From: Pyrocephalus nanus | Taxonomy: Eukaryota > Chordata > Aves > Passeriformes > Tyrannidae | Length of the DNA: 64,000 bases | Assembly: GCA_038380795.1 (NCBI GenBank) | Contig: CM076261.1 | Location: 94,510,418 to 94,574,417, forward strand | Direction of reading: 5' to 3' | In this document: piece by piece, positions 10,563-21,400 of the stretch | Layout: each line of letters starts with the position of its first letter | Position numbering within the stretch: the first letter of the stretch is position 1 | Program-made: the position numbers and the translations under genes | Notes under the pieces: generated by a model | The model's database searches: none | Told to the model about the DNA's origin: nothing | What the model saw: only the letters and a program-made list of their open reading frames with translations

Positions 10563-11503
10563 TCTGTTTCTTGCTAAGTTTAAGAAGTAGATGGAACTGC
10601 TCAGTTTGGCTATTTTCTTCTCCCTGTCCTGTAATCTTCATTTCAAATTCAGCCTCTTCCACACCCAAAAGGTGTATCCCAGTACTGCTCTCTGTGTTGT
10701 GGACAAGACATAAGTTGCATGTGGAGGTGACATCCTTTGTCAAACCAAGAAATATATTGGAAATGTTGGAAAGTCATGTTCACATCCACCCTTTTTGTCA
10801 GCCTAGACTGCTCTGCCCTCCTGGGAAGGATCTAGAAAGGGGTGGATTCACTGCAAATATCACAGAACTAAAGGTGGGATTTCTGCCAAGGATTGAACTG
10901 AGAGGAGCAGCCCATCTATTTCTGTGCATTTTGGACTCCAGTATGGAATTGTACTCTTAAGGGATTCTCCAAACTGGCTAGAAAGATTCACAGTTTATTT
11001 CTGAGCACAGAATAAACTGAGTCTATCTATAGATTTGGCTCAAAACTGGAACTCCCTGGGAATTCCACTGAAAAATCCCCTCCGTTTCCTTTTCAGAGAT
11101 AATTATTTTGAGATGGAATGAAACTCTAATCTCCTGTGGAATGGGAACTCTCACACTCAGTTTAGATGAAGTTGTGAAGGGATTCCCTTTAAATCTTTTT
11201 CAAGCATGTCTGAAGCTCTCTGAGGAGTCTGAAACCCAATCTGCCAGCTCTGGAAAAGATGGGAACTGGAATAGTCCTGGAAATCCTGAATAAAAGTCAA
11301 ATGGGGTGCTGTAGAAAATTGGGGCAAAATTGATTATTTTTTCCCATAGGAAAACTGTTGATATTTCAGAAACTCAATTTTCTCAGATGAAATAATTCTA
11401 GTGAAAATATCAGTTATATATTTATAAATGTTATTTTTTTGTTGTTGTTGCTATTTCTAAGCACCAGTGCAGGTTAAATGGCAATGACCCTGCTATCTCA
11501 CAT
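10563..11503. other. Unassigned DNA
   Basis: No repeat family or gene is recognised. A 135-codon plus-strand open frame overlaps the end of the preceding CR1 and has no domain, so I do not call it. Confidence 0.55.
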
Positions 11504-11668
11504 ACAGAATCATAGAACCTCTTGGGTTGGAAGTGACCTCAAAGATCATCTCATTCCAACCTCCCTGCCGTGGTCAGGGACACCTTCCACTAGACCAGGT
11601 TACTCCCAGACCCATCCAACCTGGCCTGGAACATTCCCAGGGATGGGGAGTCCAAAACCATTCTGGAC
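11504..11668 (-). mobile_element. CR1 LINE 3' tail, antisense
   Basis: AGAATCATAGAACCTCTTGG leads into GGTTGGAAGTGACC, CCACTAGACCAGGTTACTCC and CATTCCCAGGGATGGGGAGT. It is the common tail subtype, reverse-complemented and 5'-truncated near 11,668. Confidence 0.93.
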
Positions 11669-12526
11669 AGAGATAAATATGAAAAGTTATGCAATCCCAC
11701 TCATCATGTGATGGAGTCTAGCCTCCCCCCAAAAAAACTAGTGAAAATTCTTAGCCCTGACATCCATGATTTCACTCAACACACAGAGAAAGAGGAAGAA
11801 AACTCACTTTTTATGTCCATGTTGAATGAGAGACATTCCCCTGATTCCTGCCATGCCCTTACCAAACCATCCATAAAACAGATATACATTTGGAAACAGG
11901 TCTTGCTTAAAATGTTTGACCATAAACTGCTCAAAGAGAACAATTCCTTTATCTTGTCAAAGAGTGCAGGGTAGTTTGCTCGCAACACAGAAACATGGAT
12001 GATCCAATTCCCCTCTTCTTTCAATCTCCTTCATCCCTCCAGCTTTCCAGGTTCTGCCTGGATACACCTTCTTAGTCTGAGCCCATTCTTATTTATCAGC
12101 CCCCCCTACAGTGGGGGACAGCAGAGCAGGCCTGGTGTTGTAGCTGTCTGTTATTCTCACTCTTTGTTAAAGCCTGACCCTGCAGTGAGACAAATCTAAA
12201 CACATTGTGCTGGGATAAACCCTGGCTATTCAGCCTCAGCTGAGAGGAGCTGGAGCAATCTCCTGTTTTCCTCATGCTCAGGACCGATCAAAAAAGATAA
12301 ATTCTTAGCTCTGGCTGCCAGACAGAGTCTTAAAATGCCATTAAACCCGGGGCTTTGCTTTGCTTGAGGTCTGTCAGTGGATCAGTTAAGGAGCATCTGA
12401 GTAGCAGCTGAAATCCCCTTTATAGAAATATTTGCTGTGCAGCCTGAACAGAAAGTCAGGCACCAGGAATTTTTTGCTGTCCAGTTCTCCTTCCCTGCGA
12501 TTTTGGCTCTTTAATCATTCATTTTC
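11669..12526. other. Unassigned DNA
   Basis: No gene or recognisable repeat. C-rich patches and short A runs occur, and open frames are under 90 codons. Confidence 0.55.
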
Positions 12527-12612
12527 ATGGAATCACAGAATCCCAGAATGGTTTGGGTTGGAAGGGACCTGAAAGATCACCTCGTTCCAATGCCCCTGTC
12601 GTGGGCAGTGAA
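12527..12612 (-). mobile_element. CR1 LINE tail scrap, antisense
   Basis: Only the last 86 bases of CR1 remain: ATGGAATCACAGAATCCCAG, GGTTTGGGTTGGAAGGGACC and the AAAGATCACCTCGTTCCAAT block. Confidence 0.9.
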
Positions 12613-13749
12613 AACTGCCTTTTAATTTTAATGGGCATTGTTTGGTTTTTTTCTTTTTTTTTTTTTTTCATTCACATTGATTTTATTATCCATATCAACA
12701 AGTTACATACAGTTTTGATTCAACACCTGAAAAAATAATATATCCTAATCTGCTTATTTTAATGGTGTCATTTATCTTAATTCTCACAGGGACAATACCT
12801 CTTACAAGGATTTTGAAATACAATATATTAATTTTATTTACTGTACACCTGATAAGTCTGAAGTGTAACCACATTTCTTTTTTTTTTTCTTCATCTTATT
12901 AGAAGAATGACACATCTGGAGAAGTAGTACTTATTAAGTCATCTCTTCATTTTAATATCTGCCACTTTTGCTGTATAGTATATGCAGAATAATTTAAACA
13001 GCAGCAATTACCAAGCAAACATCTTTTTGCTGCAATACTTTGCAGCACGGTTTGGCTGCTTCTCCTGAATGAAGAACTGTGGGGTTTGGGGGTGATTAAG
13101 TAACTACTACATCTTATTGCTGAACATGTCCATCATTCAGTAGGGTTGTGTCTCTTTATTGACTTCTTCTGGACCTATCCAGGTTACTCCCAAAGAGTTT
13201 CCTGACTGAGGCCTTAGGTTTTTTTGAGCATTTTTGAACAGGAATAGCCCTCCTTCAAAGCCTGCAGATGTTCATCTGACCTTTCTTCCACATTGCTACA
13301 GGGGTGGATGGAGCACTCCAAGTATGTGCTGTACTTCTTCTTGATACCTTTTGAAGCCGGATAGTGAAGGACACTCCATGCATGTGACTGTTGTTAGCAC
13401 TGGTGTCTTTCCACTGTGGTGTGTGATCACTCTGTGGCCCAGCTGCTCCTTCTTCCATGTGGATGAGTCAAGAAGCTGGAAAATAAGTGGATAACCAGCC
13501 TGAGATTCTCTCCTTTCTACACTTTCACAGCACAACCTAATTTTAGCTGCTGCTTCCACACCCAAAAAGTTGGGATTTTAGATGCAGTGGCTGGTCTGGA
13601 TCATTTAAATGTGCCCCACAAGGAGAGGGGGACAGAGGACACATTTCCAAATAGATGGGAGAGGTACCAGGTGGATTGGGAGTGGGTGTTCCATTCTGAG
13701 CATGGAAAAGCTGGTATTATGGGGAGGAGAAGGCACAATGGAAAAAAAG
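12613..13749. other. Unassigned AT-rich DNA
   Basis: The left half is AT-rich and has a T-rich run near 12,645-12,669. No repeat family or gene is recognised in the rest. Confidence 0.55.
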
Positions 13750-14078
13750 AGGCCTTCTAGCATCTACAGGGAACTACAAGAGAGCTGAAGAGGGACTTTT
13801 CACACAGTCATGGAGTGACAGGACATCGGGGAATGGCCTTAAGGTGACAGAGGGCAGGTTTACATTAGATGTTAGAAAAATTCTTCCCTGTGAGGCTGGT
13901 GAGGCCCTGGCTCAGGTTGCCCAGAGAAGTTGTGGGTGCACCATCTCTGGAAGTGTCCAAAGACACTTTGGATGGGGCTTGGATCAACCTAGTCTAGTGG
14001 AAGGTGTCCCTGCCTGTGGCAGGGGATTGGAATGAGATGATCTTTAAGGTCCCTTCCAACCCAAACCATTCTATGATT
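13750..14078 (+). mobile_element. CR1 LINE 3' fragment with full tail
   Basis: GGCCTTCTAGCATCTACAGG, GGAATGGCCTTAAGGTGACA, GTTAGAAAAATTCTTCCCTG and CCAACCCAAACCATTCTATG mark a CR1 tail of the common subtype. The octamer tail is short here, with one ATTCTATG and a partial repeat. A reversed CR1 piece follows 50 bases later. Confidence 0.93.
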
Positions 14079-14127
14079 GGGTTTGAGCTGCGTGGAGTGA
14101 GACCCTGAGGAGTGGGATGTTACATCT

Positions 14128-14224
14128 AAGCCACTTCCAGGAAATGGGGCATCAACAACTTTCCTGGACAACCTGTGCCAGTGCCTCACCGCCCTCACAG
14201 GGAAGAATTCCTTCCTAATATTCA
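14128..14224 (-). mobile_element. CR1 LINE fragment, antisense
   Basis: ACTTCCAGGAAATGGGGCAT, CAACCTGTGCCAGTGCCTCA and AAGAATTCCTTCCTAATATT are the reverse complement of the middle of a CR1 3' region. The tail itself is missing. It is inverted relative to the copy ending at 14,078. Confidence 0.88.
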
Positions 14225-15020
14225 TGCTTCCTCTTCAAAGTGTTTAGATCTCATTGGGGAAACCCCACGATTGCCCATTTCTTGTCTTGTTCGGGTTTTT
14301 CTGTCGACCAAAACTGCCAGAAACCTCACAGAAGTAGAGTCTGTCACCTGAAATCCCTCGTGTTCTGTAATGATCTGGCCTTGGGCAACAGAGAAGGACA
14401 AGACAAGCTTCCTTCAGCCCCTCTTTCCTGCCATAATCCCAAGGAGCAGCTCACACGTCAGGAGCGTTTCCATGGTTCCCATGTCTGGAACAGACTGTGT
14501 GTGGTTCCATCCCGTGCATTACTCATGACAGACACTGATGTTGGGGTGATTCAGGTGGGCTTTGGGAACTGGGAGTGATTATCTGAAATTATTTGTGTTT
14601 TTTTTTTTTTCCCCACTGTTCCAACATACATTTTGAAGTGGAAAGTCACAGGGAGCAGATGAAGCGTGAAAGGAAAAAAAAAGTGTTTCTCTCAAGAGCA
14701 GGAAAAAAACAATGGGATGGGGTGAAATACTTGCAACTTGAAGCTTTTTCCATGCTCAGGTGGAAAACTCTGCCTGAAACAATCCTGTGTCCAGGAAGTG
14801 CTCCTCATCCTTTGCATGAGTAGATGGAAATGGAGAACAGAAATTGCTTTTCAAAATCTGCTGGAAATGGAAAGATTTCCCCCCCCTCTCCCCCCTTACT
14901 TTTTTCCTCTCTTACTTTTTGTAAAGTAAGCTTTTCAAAATATGTCTGAACATGCATTATTTCCCTTAAATAAGTAATTTTAAAGGTCACCTACTGGTTT
15001 GGGGGCTTTTTGGAGGGTTG
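14225..15020. other. Unassigned DNA
   Basis: No gene or repeat family is recognised. There is a T-run near 14,598-14,609 and a C/T-rich patch near 14,877-14,917. Confidence 0.5.
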
Positions 15021-15110
15021 GGTTTTTTTGTTTGTTTGTTTTTGTTTCGTTGGTTTGGTTTTGTTTTGTTTTGTTTTGTGGGTTATTTGGTTTGTTTTGG
15101 TTGACTGAAG
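15021..15110 (+). repeat. GTTT/GTTTT-rich simple repeat
   Basis: An imperfect G/T tract made of GTTT and GTTTT units with a few interruptions. It carries TTTGTTTGTTTG near 15,027 and a GTTTTGTTTTG series near 15,058-15,078. The 88-codon lysine-rich open frame on the minus strand is only the repeat translated. Confidence 0.85.
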
Positions 15111-15429
15111 GTTTCTAAACTTTTTTTTTGTTTGCTTTTTTTCTGGGGTTGGCTGATACTGCTTCTTTTCCCTCAACAATAAGAACTTTGTCAATAAATG
15201 GTTTTTATAGGACTTGTCAGTGAGTCCAGACTGTGAACTCTTTCCTTCTTTACACATAAGCCCAAAAAAAGATCTTTGAAAAAATGTTTTTGAGAGAAAA
15301 TTTCAAGTAGCTACAATGCTTTTTTTATTTTTTTTTCTTAAAATAAAACCCCAAACATCAAAAAAGCCAAAAAAAGCCTATCTAAAATCCCTCCCAACCT
15401 GCTTAAGGGTGTTTTCAGCAAAGGGCCAT
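15111..15429. other. Unassigned AT-rich DNA
   Basis: AT-rich sequence with T and A runs near 15,121-15,129 and 15,321-15,337. No gene or known repeat is seen. Confidence 0.5.
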
Positions 15430-15637
15430 CATTTGGTTTGGGTTGGAAGGGACATTAAAGACCACCGAGTTCCAACCCCCTGCCATGGGCAGGGACACCT
15501 CCCACTAGACCAGGATGCTCCAAGCCTTGTCCAACCTGGCCTAGAACACTTCCAGGGATGGGACATCCACAACTTCTCTGGGAAAGCTGTGCCAGGGCCT
15601 CCTCACCCTCATAGGAAAGAATTTCTTCCTAATAATA
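15430..15637 (-). mobile_element. CR1 LINE 3' tail, antisense
   Basis: TTTGGTTTGGGTTGGAAGGG, CCACTAGACCAGGATGCTCC, CACTTCCAGGGATGGGACAT and TCATAGGAAAGAATTTCTTC show the common CR1 tail reversed. The octamer tail at the left is lost. AT-rich sequence begins right after the CTAATAATAT block. Confidence 0.93.
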
Positions 15638-16300
15638 TAATAGTTAAATAATACAATAATATAAACTAATAAAACAATAACAAAATAATATCTAACCTAA
15701 AATATATCCATAAGAGATGTCTGATTTGCATTTTGAAGGTTCTTATACAGGTTGGCAATTAAGATGGATGTGACTCGTTGATGTTGTTGGGAATGGAGGG
15801 TGGCAGGTTGAGACACAGCTGCAGGTTGCACGTGGAGCACAGGGACCAAACTGCACTTGGTCCTCAGCAATCCAGTATTTCTTTTATGTGCCCTGAGGAG
15901 GGTCCTCCCTTTCTTCTTCTACTTAGTAGGGAGAAAATACTCTTCTCTGAGTGAGGCTGGAGCTTTATGCACTGATTTTGGTACCATACACCAAACACTG
16001 GTGTTGTCACATTTCCTCCCAGTCTGGATGCGGCTGAACACGTGAGTGCATCAAAGCAGAAACCAAGATGGAAAGAGAGCTCCTTTCCTGCTGCATCTCC
16101 TGATCTGAGTGGCACCACGTGGTCTGTAATGACCATCTGTTGATTATTTCTCTCCTGAAGATTGATGGATGTGATTCATGGCCCTTTCAAAGCAGGGCTG
16201 CTCCCTGACGAACTGCAAGAGCCTCTGTGAGCGCAGCAGGAGGGGGTGACTTTCAAAGCAGGGAATGAAAGAGTGACAAATAGATCCAGATCTTCCTTTT

Positions 16301-16302
<2 letters not shown>
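15638..16302. other. Unassigned DNA
   Basis: It begins AT-rich (ATAATAATAAT-like words near 15,630-15,690). No gene or named repeat is recognised. Confidence 0.5.

Positions 16303-16339
<37 letters not shown>
16303..16339 (-). repeat. T37 homopolymer (A37 on minus strand)
   Basis: An uninterrupted run of 37 T in a longer T-rich tract from about 16,297. No AATAAA-like motif is placed properly on the minus strand upstream of the A-run, so a retrocopy is less likely than a microsatellite. Confidence 0.95.
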
Positions 16340-16494
16340 CAGAGATCCTTTGTGCAGTCTTACCAAAAGCCCTGGACTCTTAGTGGGGTCTTGTGGGAGA
16401 TTTTCCTATATTTTTTTTTTGAGCTATTCATGTGACAAATAGTTGCACGCCACTTTTTGCTGCTGGGGTTGGCAGGACTTGTACAAGACCCTGG

Positions 16495-16733
16495 GATAAG
16501 GGTAGATTTAGATTAAATAATAGGAAGAAATTTTTGACTGTGAGGATGGGGAGGCACTGGAACACTCTGCCAAGAGAAGCTGTGGCTGTCCCAACCCTGG
16601 AAGTGTCTAAGCCAAGGTTGGGTGGGGCTCTGAGCAACCTGGTCCAATGGAAGGTGTCCCTGACCATGGCAGGGGGGTGGAACTGGACAATCTCTAAGGT
16701 CTCTTTCAATGCAAACCATACTCAGGTTCTATG
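16495..16733 (+). mobile_element. CR1 LINE 3' fragment
   Basis: Blocks are GGGTAGATTTAGATTAAATA, AGGAAGAAATTTTTGACTGT, AGAAGCTGTGGCTGTCCCAA and CTGACCATGGCAGGGGGGTG. The end has CAAACCATACTCAGGTTCTA, a diverged form of the tail. Confidence 0.93.
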
Positions 16734-17619
16734 GAAAAAGAAAGCCAGATTTCCTATAGCAATCCCAGAGCTTCCTATGCCTGGAATTTTGGTAAGGTGT
16801 GAGAAAAATCCCCTTCTGCTGGAATCTGGTCTGAGCCCTTCATGGAGTGTTCTGAGCTGGGACTCCCAGGCAGCAGCTTCCCCTCTGAGACCCCTCAGAG
16901 CCTTCCCTTGGGACTTTATGCAAGAGATTTCAACTACATTTCTCCTGTTTCTAGAACAGAAATAATAGTTTCTTAAATCACTGAAATGTTACAAAGGCAG
17001 AATTGCAAAAGAAAATTGAAAGATGAAATTGGAAAGGTAAAACTGAAAAGTGGAGTTGAAGGATTGTCTTCCTTAAGAAAAAACCCACTAAACAACACAA
17101 ACAAGAAAGCAAACAAACCAAAAAAGAAATCCAGGAAAAAATATCAGAAGTTAATTGCTGCTGGAAGTAACTTTTTTGCAGCTCAGGCACATGATGTCTC
17201 TGTTTACTCCCAGGATGGGTGGAGGATAAGCAACAGCCGGATAATCTGGAAATTAAAGAAAGAAAAGTCAACAAGTTGAAATGATGTATTGTAGTCATTA
17301 GTAACAGCACGGCAACATCCCAGCTTTCAGCGCATTTCCAAATGCCCATTTTCTTATCATAAGGATAATTTTCTTACCTGTTCTCCCCAATCCCTTTGAA
17401 CAGTGATGCTGTTCTGCTTCCCCTGGGGTGGCTCTTGTGTTATTGCTGAGGAGGGAACAATAAGAAGATAACACAGGCTTTTGCAGAAACAAATCTCACA
17501 GGCAGGTTTTCCCTGTGGAAGATGCTCCAACCACTACGTGCCTCAGGCAAAGCTTTTCACTGACCTGCTGTGGAGAATTGCTCTGGAATCCCTCCACCAA
17601 GGAGGAGAGGGCTCTGAAA
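16734..17619. other. Unassigned DNA
   Basis: No gene or repeat family is recognised. A lysine-rich, A-rich stretch lies near 16,990-17,150. Several short open frames on both strands carry no domain. Confidence 0.5.
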
Positions 17620-17775
17620 CACAGAATCAGAGAACGGGGCAGGTTGGAAGGGACCACACTGTGTCATCTGGTCCAACGTCCCTGCTCAAGCATCCCAGAG
17701 CACATGGCACAGGATTGTGTTCAGACATTTCTGGAATATCCCCAGTGAGGGAGACTTCCCAATCTCTCTGGGCAG
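17620..17775 (-). mobile_element. CR1 LINE 3' tail, antisense
   Basis: ACAGAATCAGAGAACGGGGC, GTTGGAAGGGACCACACTGT, CAGAGCACATGGCACAGGAT and GGAATATCCCCAGTGAGGGA are the reverse of the tail subtype at 7701-8101. Confidence 0.9.
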
Positions 17776-18280
17776 CCAGTTGAGGGGTCACTTGAGGGAA
17801 AGCTTGGTTGTACCTTGCTTTTGACACCCACACTTAGCTCACTTCCGAGCTCTGCAGGCAGGTCTGCTACCAGGAGAATCTTTATCTAAACCTCTGGTGG
17901 CATCATCAAGCAGAAGACATGATGCCCATTTCTTCCTTCAAGGATTCCACAGCCTGAAAAAAGCCATAACATCACCTACTCAAGGGACTAAATTTGTAGG
18001 GACTAAATTTATACATCATTTTACCTGGCTACATGGAAAGATTTTCTCCTTGCCTTGGTTGGAGTTGGGAGCATTCAGATTTTCTCTGTAACACTCTGAC
18101 GTGGAGAACAAAAAAGACACTTTAGTGGAGACACCCAGTGTGATCTGGTACTTCATACACATTGGAATGAGATGCAAAAAAAAAGAAAAAAAAAAAAGAA
18201 GGAACGCTTGGACCAGAAAGAATCATATCCTAGCTCTCCGCTCAAGGCAGCTGTGGAGAGGCAGTGAATTTTGTTCACAT
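17776..18280. other. Unassigned DNA with 15-base duplication
   Basis: No gene is seen. GGGACTAAATTTGTA at 17,984-17,998 is followed directly by GGGACTAAATTTATA at 17,999-18,013, differing at one base. A-rich runs lie near 18,176-18,198. Confidence 0.55.
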
Positions 18281-18438
18281 ACAGGGAAAGGGCCTCAATT
18301 TGCTCCAGGGGAGGTTTAAATTGGATAATGGGCAGAAATTCTTCACTGAAAAGGTGGTCAAGTATTCCAAATACATGTAGATGTGGTGCTTAGGAACATG
18401 GTTTAGTGATGGACCTGGCAGTATTGGGGTAATGGATC
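18281..18438 (+). mobile_element. CR1 LINE fragment with internal deletion
   Basis: GGGCCTCAATTTGCTCCAGG, GGTTTAAATTGGATAATGGG and CACTGAAAAGGTGGTCAAGT join to GATGTGGTGCTTAGGAACAT. About 70 bases that normally lie between those parts are missing. It is the tail subtype of the copy at 10,187. The octamer tail is gone. Confidence 0.85.
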
Positions 18439-21400
18439 GGCCCCCACTTGCAGCTTCCTGACTCCACCCAGGAAGAGTTTTGGCATTTTCTCACTGTGCT
18501 GGATTGCTGGGCAAGAAAATATTTGGTGGGATTCAGTGGCATCAAATCCAGAGAGCTGCACACAAGGAAAACAACAGTTCCAACCCTGCGTGCACAGCGA
18601 TGGGCTCTGAGCTGATTATTGCTACCCAGGAATGGCATTTGGTTCTTGTAATGAACAGTTGAATGAAATTATGAGCTCATTGCTCTGTGGCAATCAGAAG
18701 AGGAAATTGAATGTTAAGGATTTATTAAGGAGGGAATAGAAAACCAAACAGAAATCATCGTGATGCCACGGAACAAGCCCATTTTGGACCCGCTCCTTGA
18801 ATGCTGTGTGTGGTGCTTGTCCTCCCCTCCCAAAAGGCTTTAAAGGCCTTGGGAAAAGGCTCAGAGAAGATGCCAGAAGGATGGGAAGGAACAGCTGCAG
18901 CAGAGGAGAAAAGGATTAAATAGATGTGTGGATTTCAGTCCTCAAAAAGACGTTTTGGGGAGGGGGTTTGTGAGGCTAAAATGGTGATGGGTGTGGAAGG
19001 AGGGACAGGGAAAGGAGTAAGTTCTTCCCAGGCAGTGTGGGGTTGAGCTGTGGCATTCCTTGCCATGGGGCAGTGCTGTTTCCAGGGAAAAACTCATGGG
19101 GAAAAAAAAACCTATTGAGGTTTATTAATACACTGTGCAGTAGCAGAGTCTGCCTGCCTCGCTTCTGTACTCTGTAACCACTCTCAGTTCAGACATGGGA
19201 TGAAATTGTTTTTTTGATCAGACACAGTATTTTTATTTTAATGTACTTTTATTTAAGGTTTTCATGCTGAATTCTCAAAGATTTATACAGTCACAGCTGA
19301 CTTTATTAGGTAGGAAAGGAGAGGAAAGTCTCATTGAAACCACAAAAATTATTTATTTGGTAAACAGCAGGAAACAGAAATCCCACAGAAAAGTGGGAAG
19401 ACAGAGCTGCATAGATAGCTTCTAAAAATGCAGTTATTGCTATGAGAGGACATCATCCAATCTATGGATGATAAATAGGGGAGAGAGGAGTTGATGAGAA
19501 TGTCAAAGTAAGCTTCTCCCATGAAAAGCTCCAAGGAATCAGTAATGCCTGTAATATGAACTGGTGCCAGGCCTCTGCAGCAGAGCCAGCTGCAGGCAGA
19601 ATAACCTATTTAAATAAAAAATCCTCTCTTTTCTCACTTTGTGCCCTGTTAATAATAACAATAATCATTCAGGTTGGCTTGGACAGCCTTAGAACCAGTG
19701 AAGCAAAGATTTAATAGGGTTCCAACAAGTCTAGATTTTTTTTTTTTTTTTAATATACTTTTTTTCTGCAGTGTGCTCAAGGCTGTGCTGCTTGGCTTGC
19801 AATAACATCTTACATATCTGGGAAGGTGGGGGAAGAGGAGTTTCCTGGATCACTGTGTCAGCTTCTCACCTTACCCATCACACCTTAAAAATCAGGCATG
19901 TTATGACCCAAAGGGTCTCCCTCTCCCTTTCTCCCTCTTTTAGACTTTCACTTCCACTCCCATTGGATGCCTCCTTTCGGGATATGATCCAGCAGAGCTC
20001 AAGGACTGGGTGTTTTCCTGAGTTTCTGTGTCTTTCTCTCGCCTGAAATAAAGGTCAGTGAGTCACAGCTTGTCCGGGGAGGTTGTTGAGGACACAGATA
20101 TGTGCCAGGTTAGTGGCACTCTGTCCTTACATGCACTCACACGGATAACCTGACAGGAACACACATCTGAGTGGTTTCTTGCTAAATTATCCCCTCTTTG
20201 ATTAGATGATGCTTTTCAGCTTGATTTGCGGTTGCAGATCCGGAGTTTGCAAACAATAAGCATCAAGTGTCAGACAGCGAATTAATCTTGGGCTGAAATA
20301 TATTGCCAAGTGGAAAATGCTTGTTTTTGCCTTTATTTTGCACTGGTTTTATGTCTCTTGCAATTTGCAGATGGCAGCTCTAGTAGCTTTTCTTGCTCGT
20401 GGCTCTAAAACCAAAGAGTTAAAATCATAATCTCCTTTAATTTCATAAGCAAATCAACAAGCAGATAAAGTAAAATTAAAAAAAAAAAAAAAAAAAAGAA
20501 AGAGAGAGAGAGGAAAACAAGATATGCTTCTGGCGACAGAGTTGTGCTGTGGTGGATTTGAGTTAGATGGAAAAGTCTGCTGGCTTCCTTTGAGCAATGA
20601 CTTTGCAAACCCTCCTCTTGGGGGAAATAATATCTTTTTGCTCTTTTATGGAGCTTTTCATCCATCAGTTTATGAAGGAATAAGTACAAACTATTGTTAA
20701 TGAGGATAGCTGGGACTCATTTGTAGACTAGGCATTTAACAGACAAATTAGAGAGCAAGTTCTGTGCTGGGAAGAATTTACAACATTGAGAGGCAACAAA
20801 GATGAGGGATGGGAGGTGACAGAAGCCAGCGGTAGGAAACAAACAGTGGTGGCATAAATCCTCCCTCCACACAGCAGCAATCACAATCACTTTGGTCATT
20901 TATTGACATGCCCACAAGGACTGAGGAGCTTTCCAGTAGGGCCTTAAAAATGCAGGAGCTGGACATTTAGGGAGGAGATCTGCGATGAGACACGGAGGGG
21001 AAGTGAAAACCATTTTGCCATTGCAACCACCACCACCTTCAGCCCGAGGTGATGTGCCCCCTGCAGATGTTCCCACTGCCCTCTCAGAAGACAAACTCCT
21101 GCTTATTTACCCATTTGCCTGGGTTAAATCAGGCTTACTGAGCTCGGTTCATGCTCACTGGGTCCACACAAGATGGATGTGGATGCAGATTGTGCACGTC
21201 AAGCTCTCCTAGGCAGTGTGTGATGTCCAAGCTGCTCCACAATAAGCTTAGAAAACACCACCTCAGCTCAGGGGGAGCCCACTAAAGTAGGAAATACCCT
21301 GACAGCAGAGGTAGGATTCGGATTTTTTTTCTCCTCTCAATGTCTGCCATAAGAACCACGTGAAAATGTGTCTCTCCTGGGAGTGCCAATATCTGAGGCC

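Noticed and set aside
14991..15257. Lysine-rich 88-codon minus-strand frame
   Set aside because: It is the GTTT/GTTTT repeat read in reverse.
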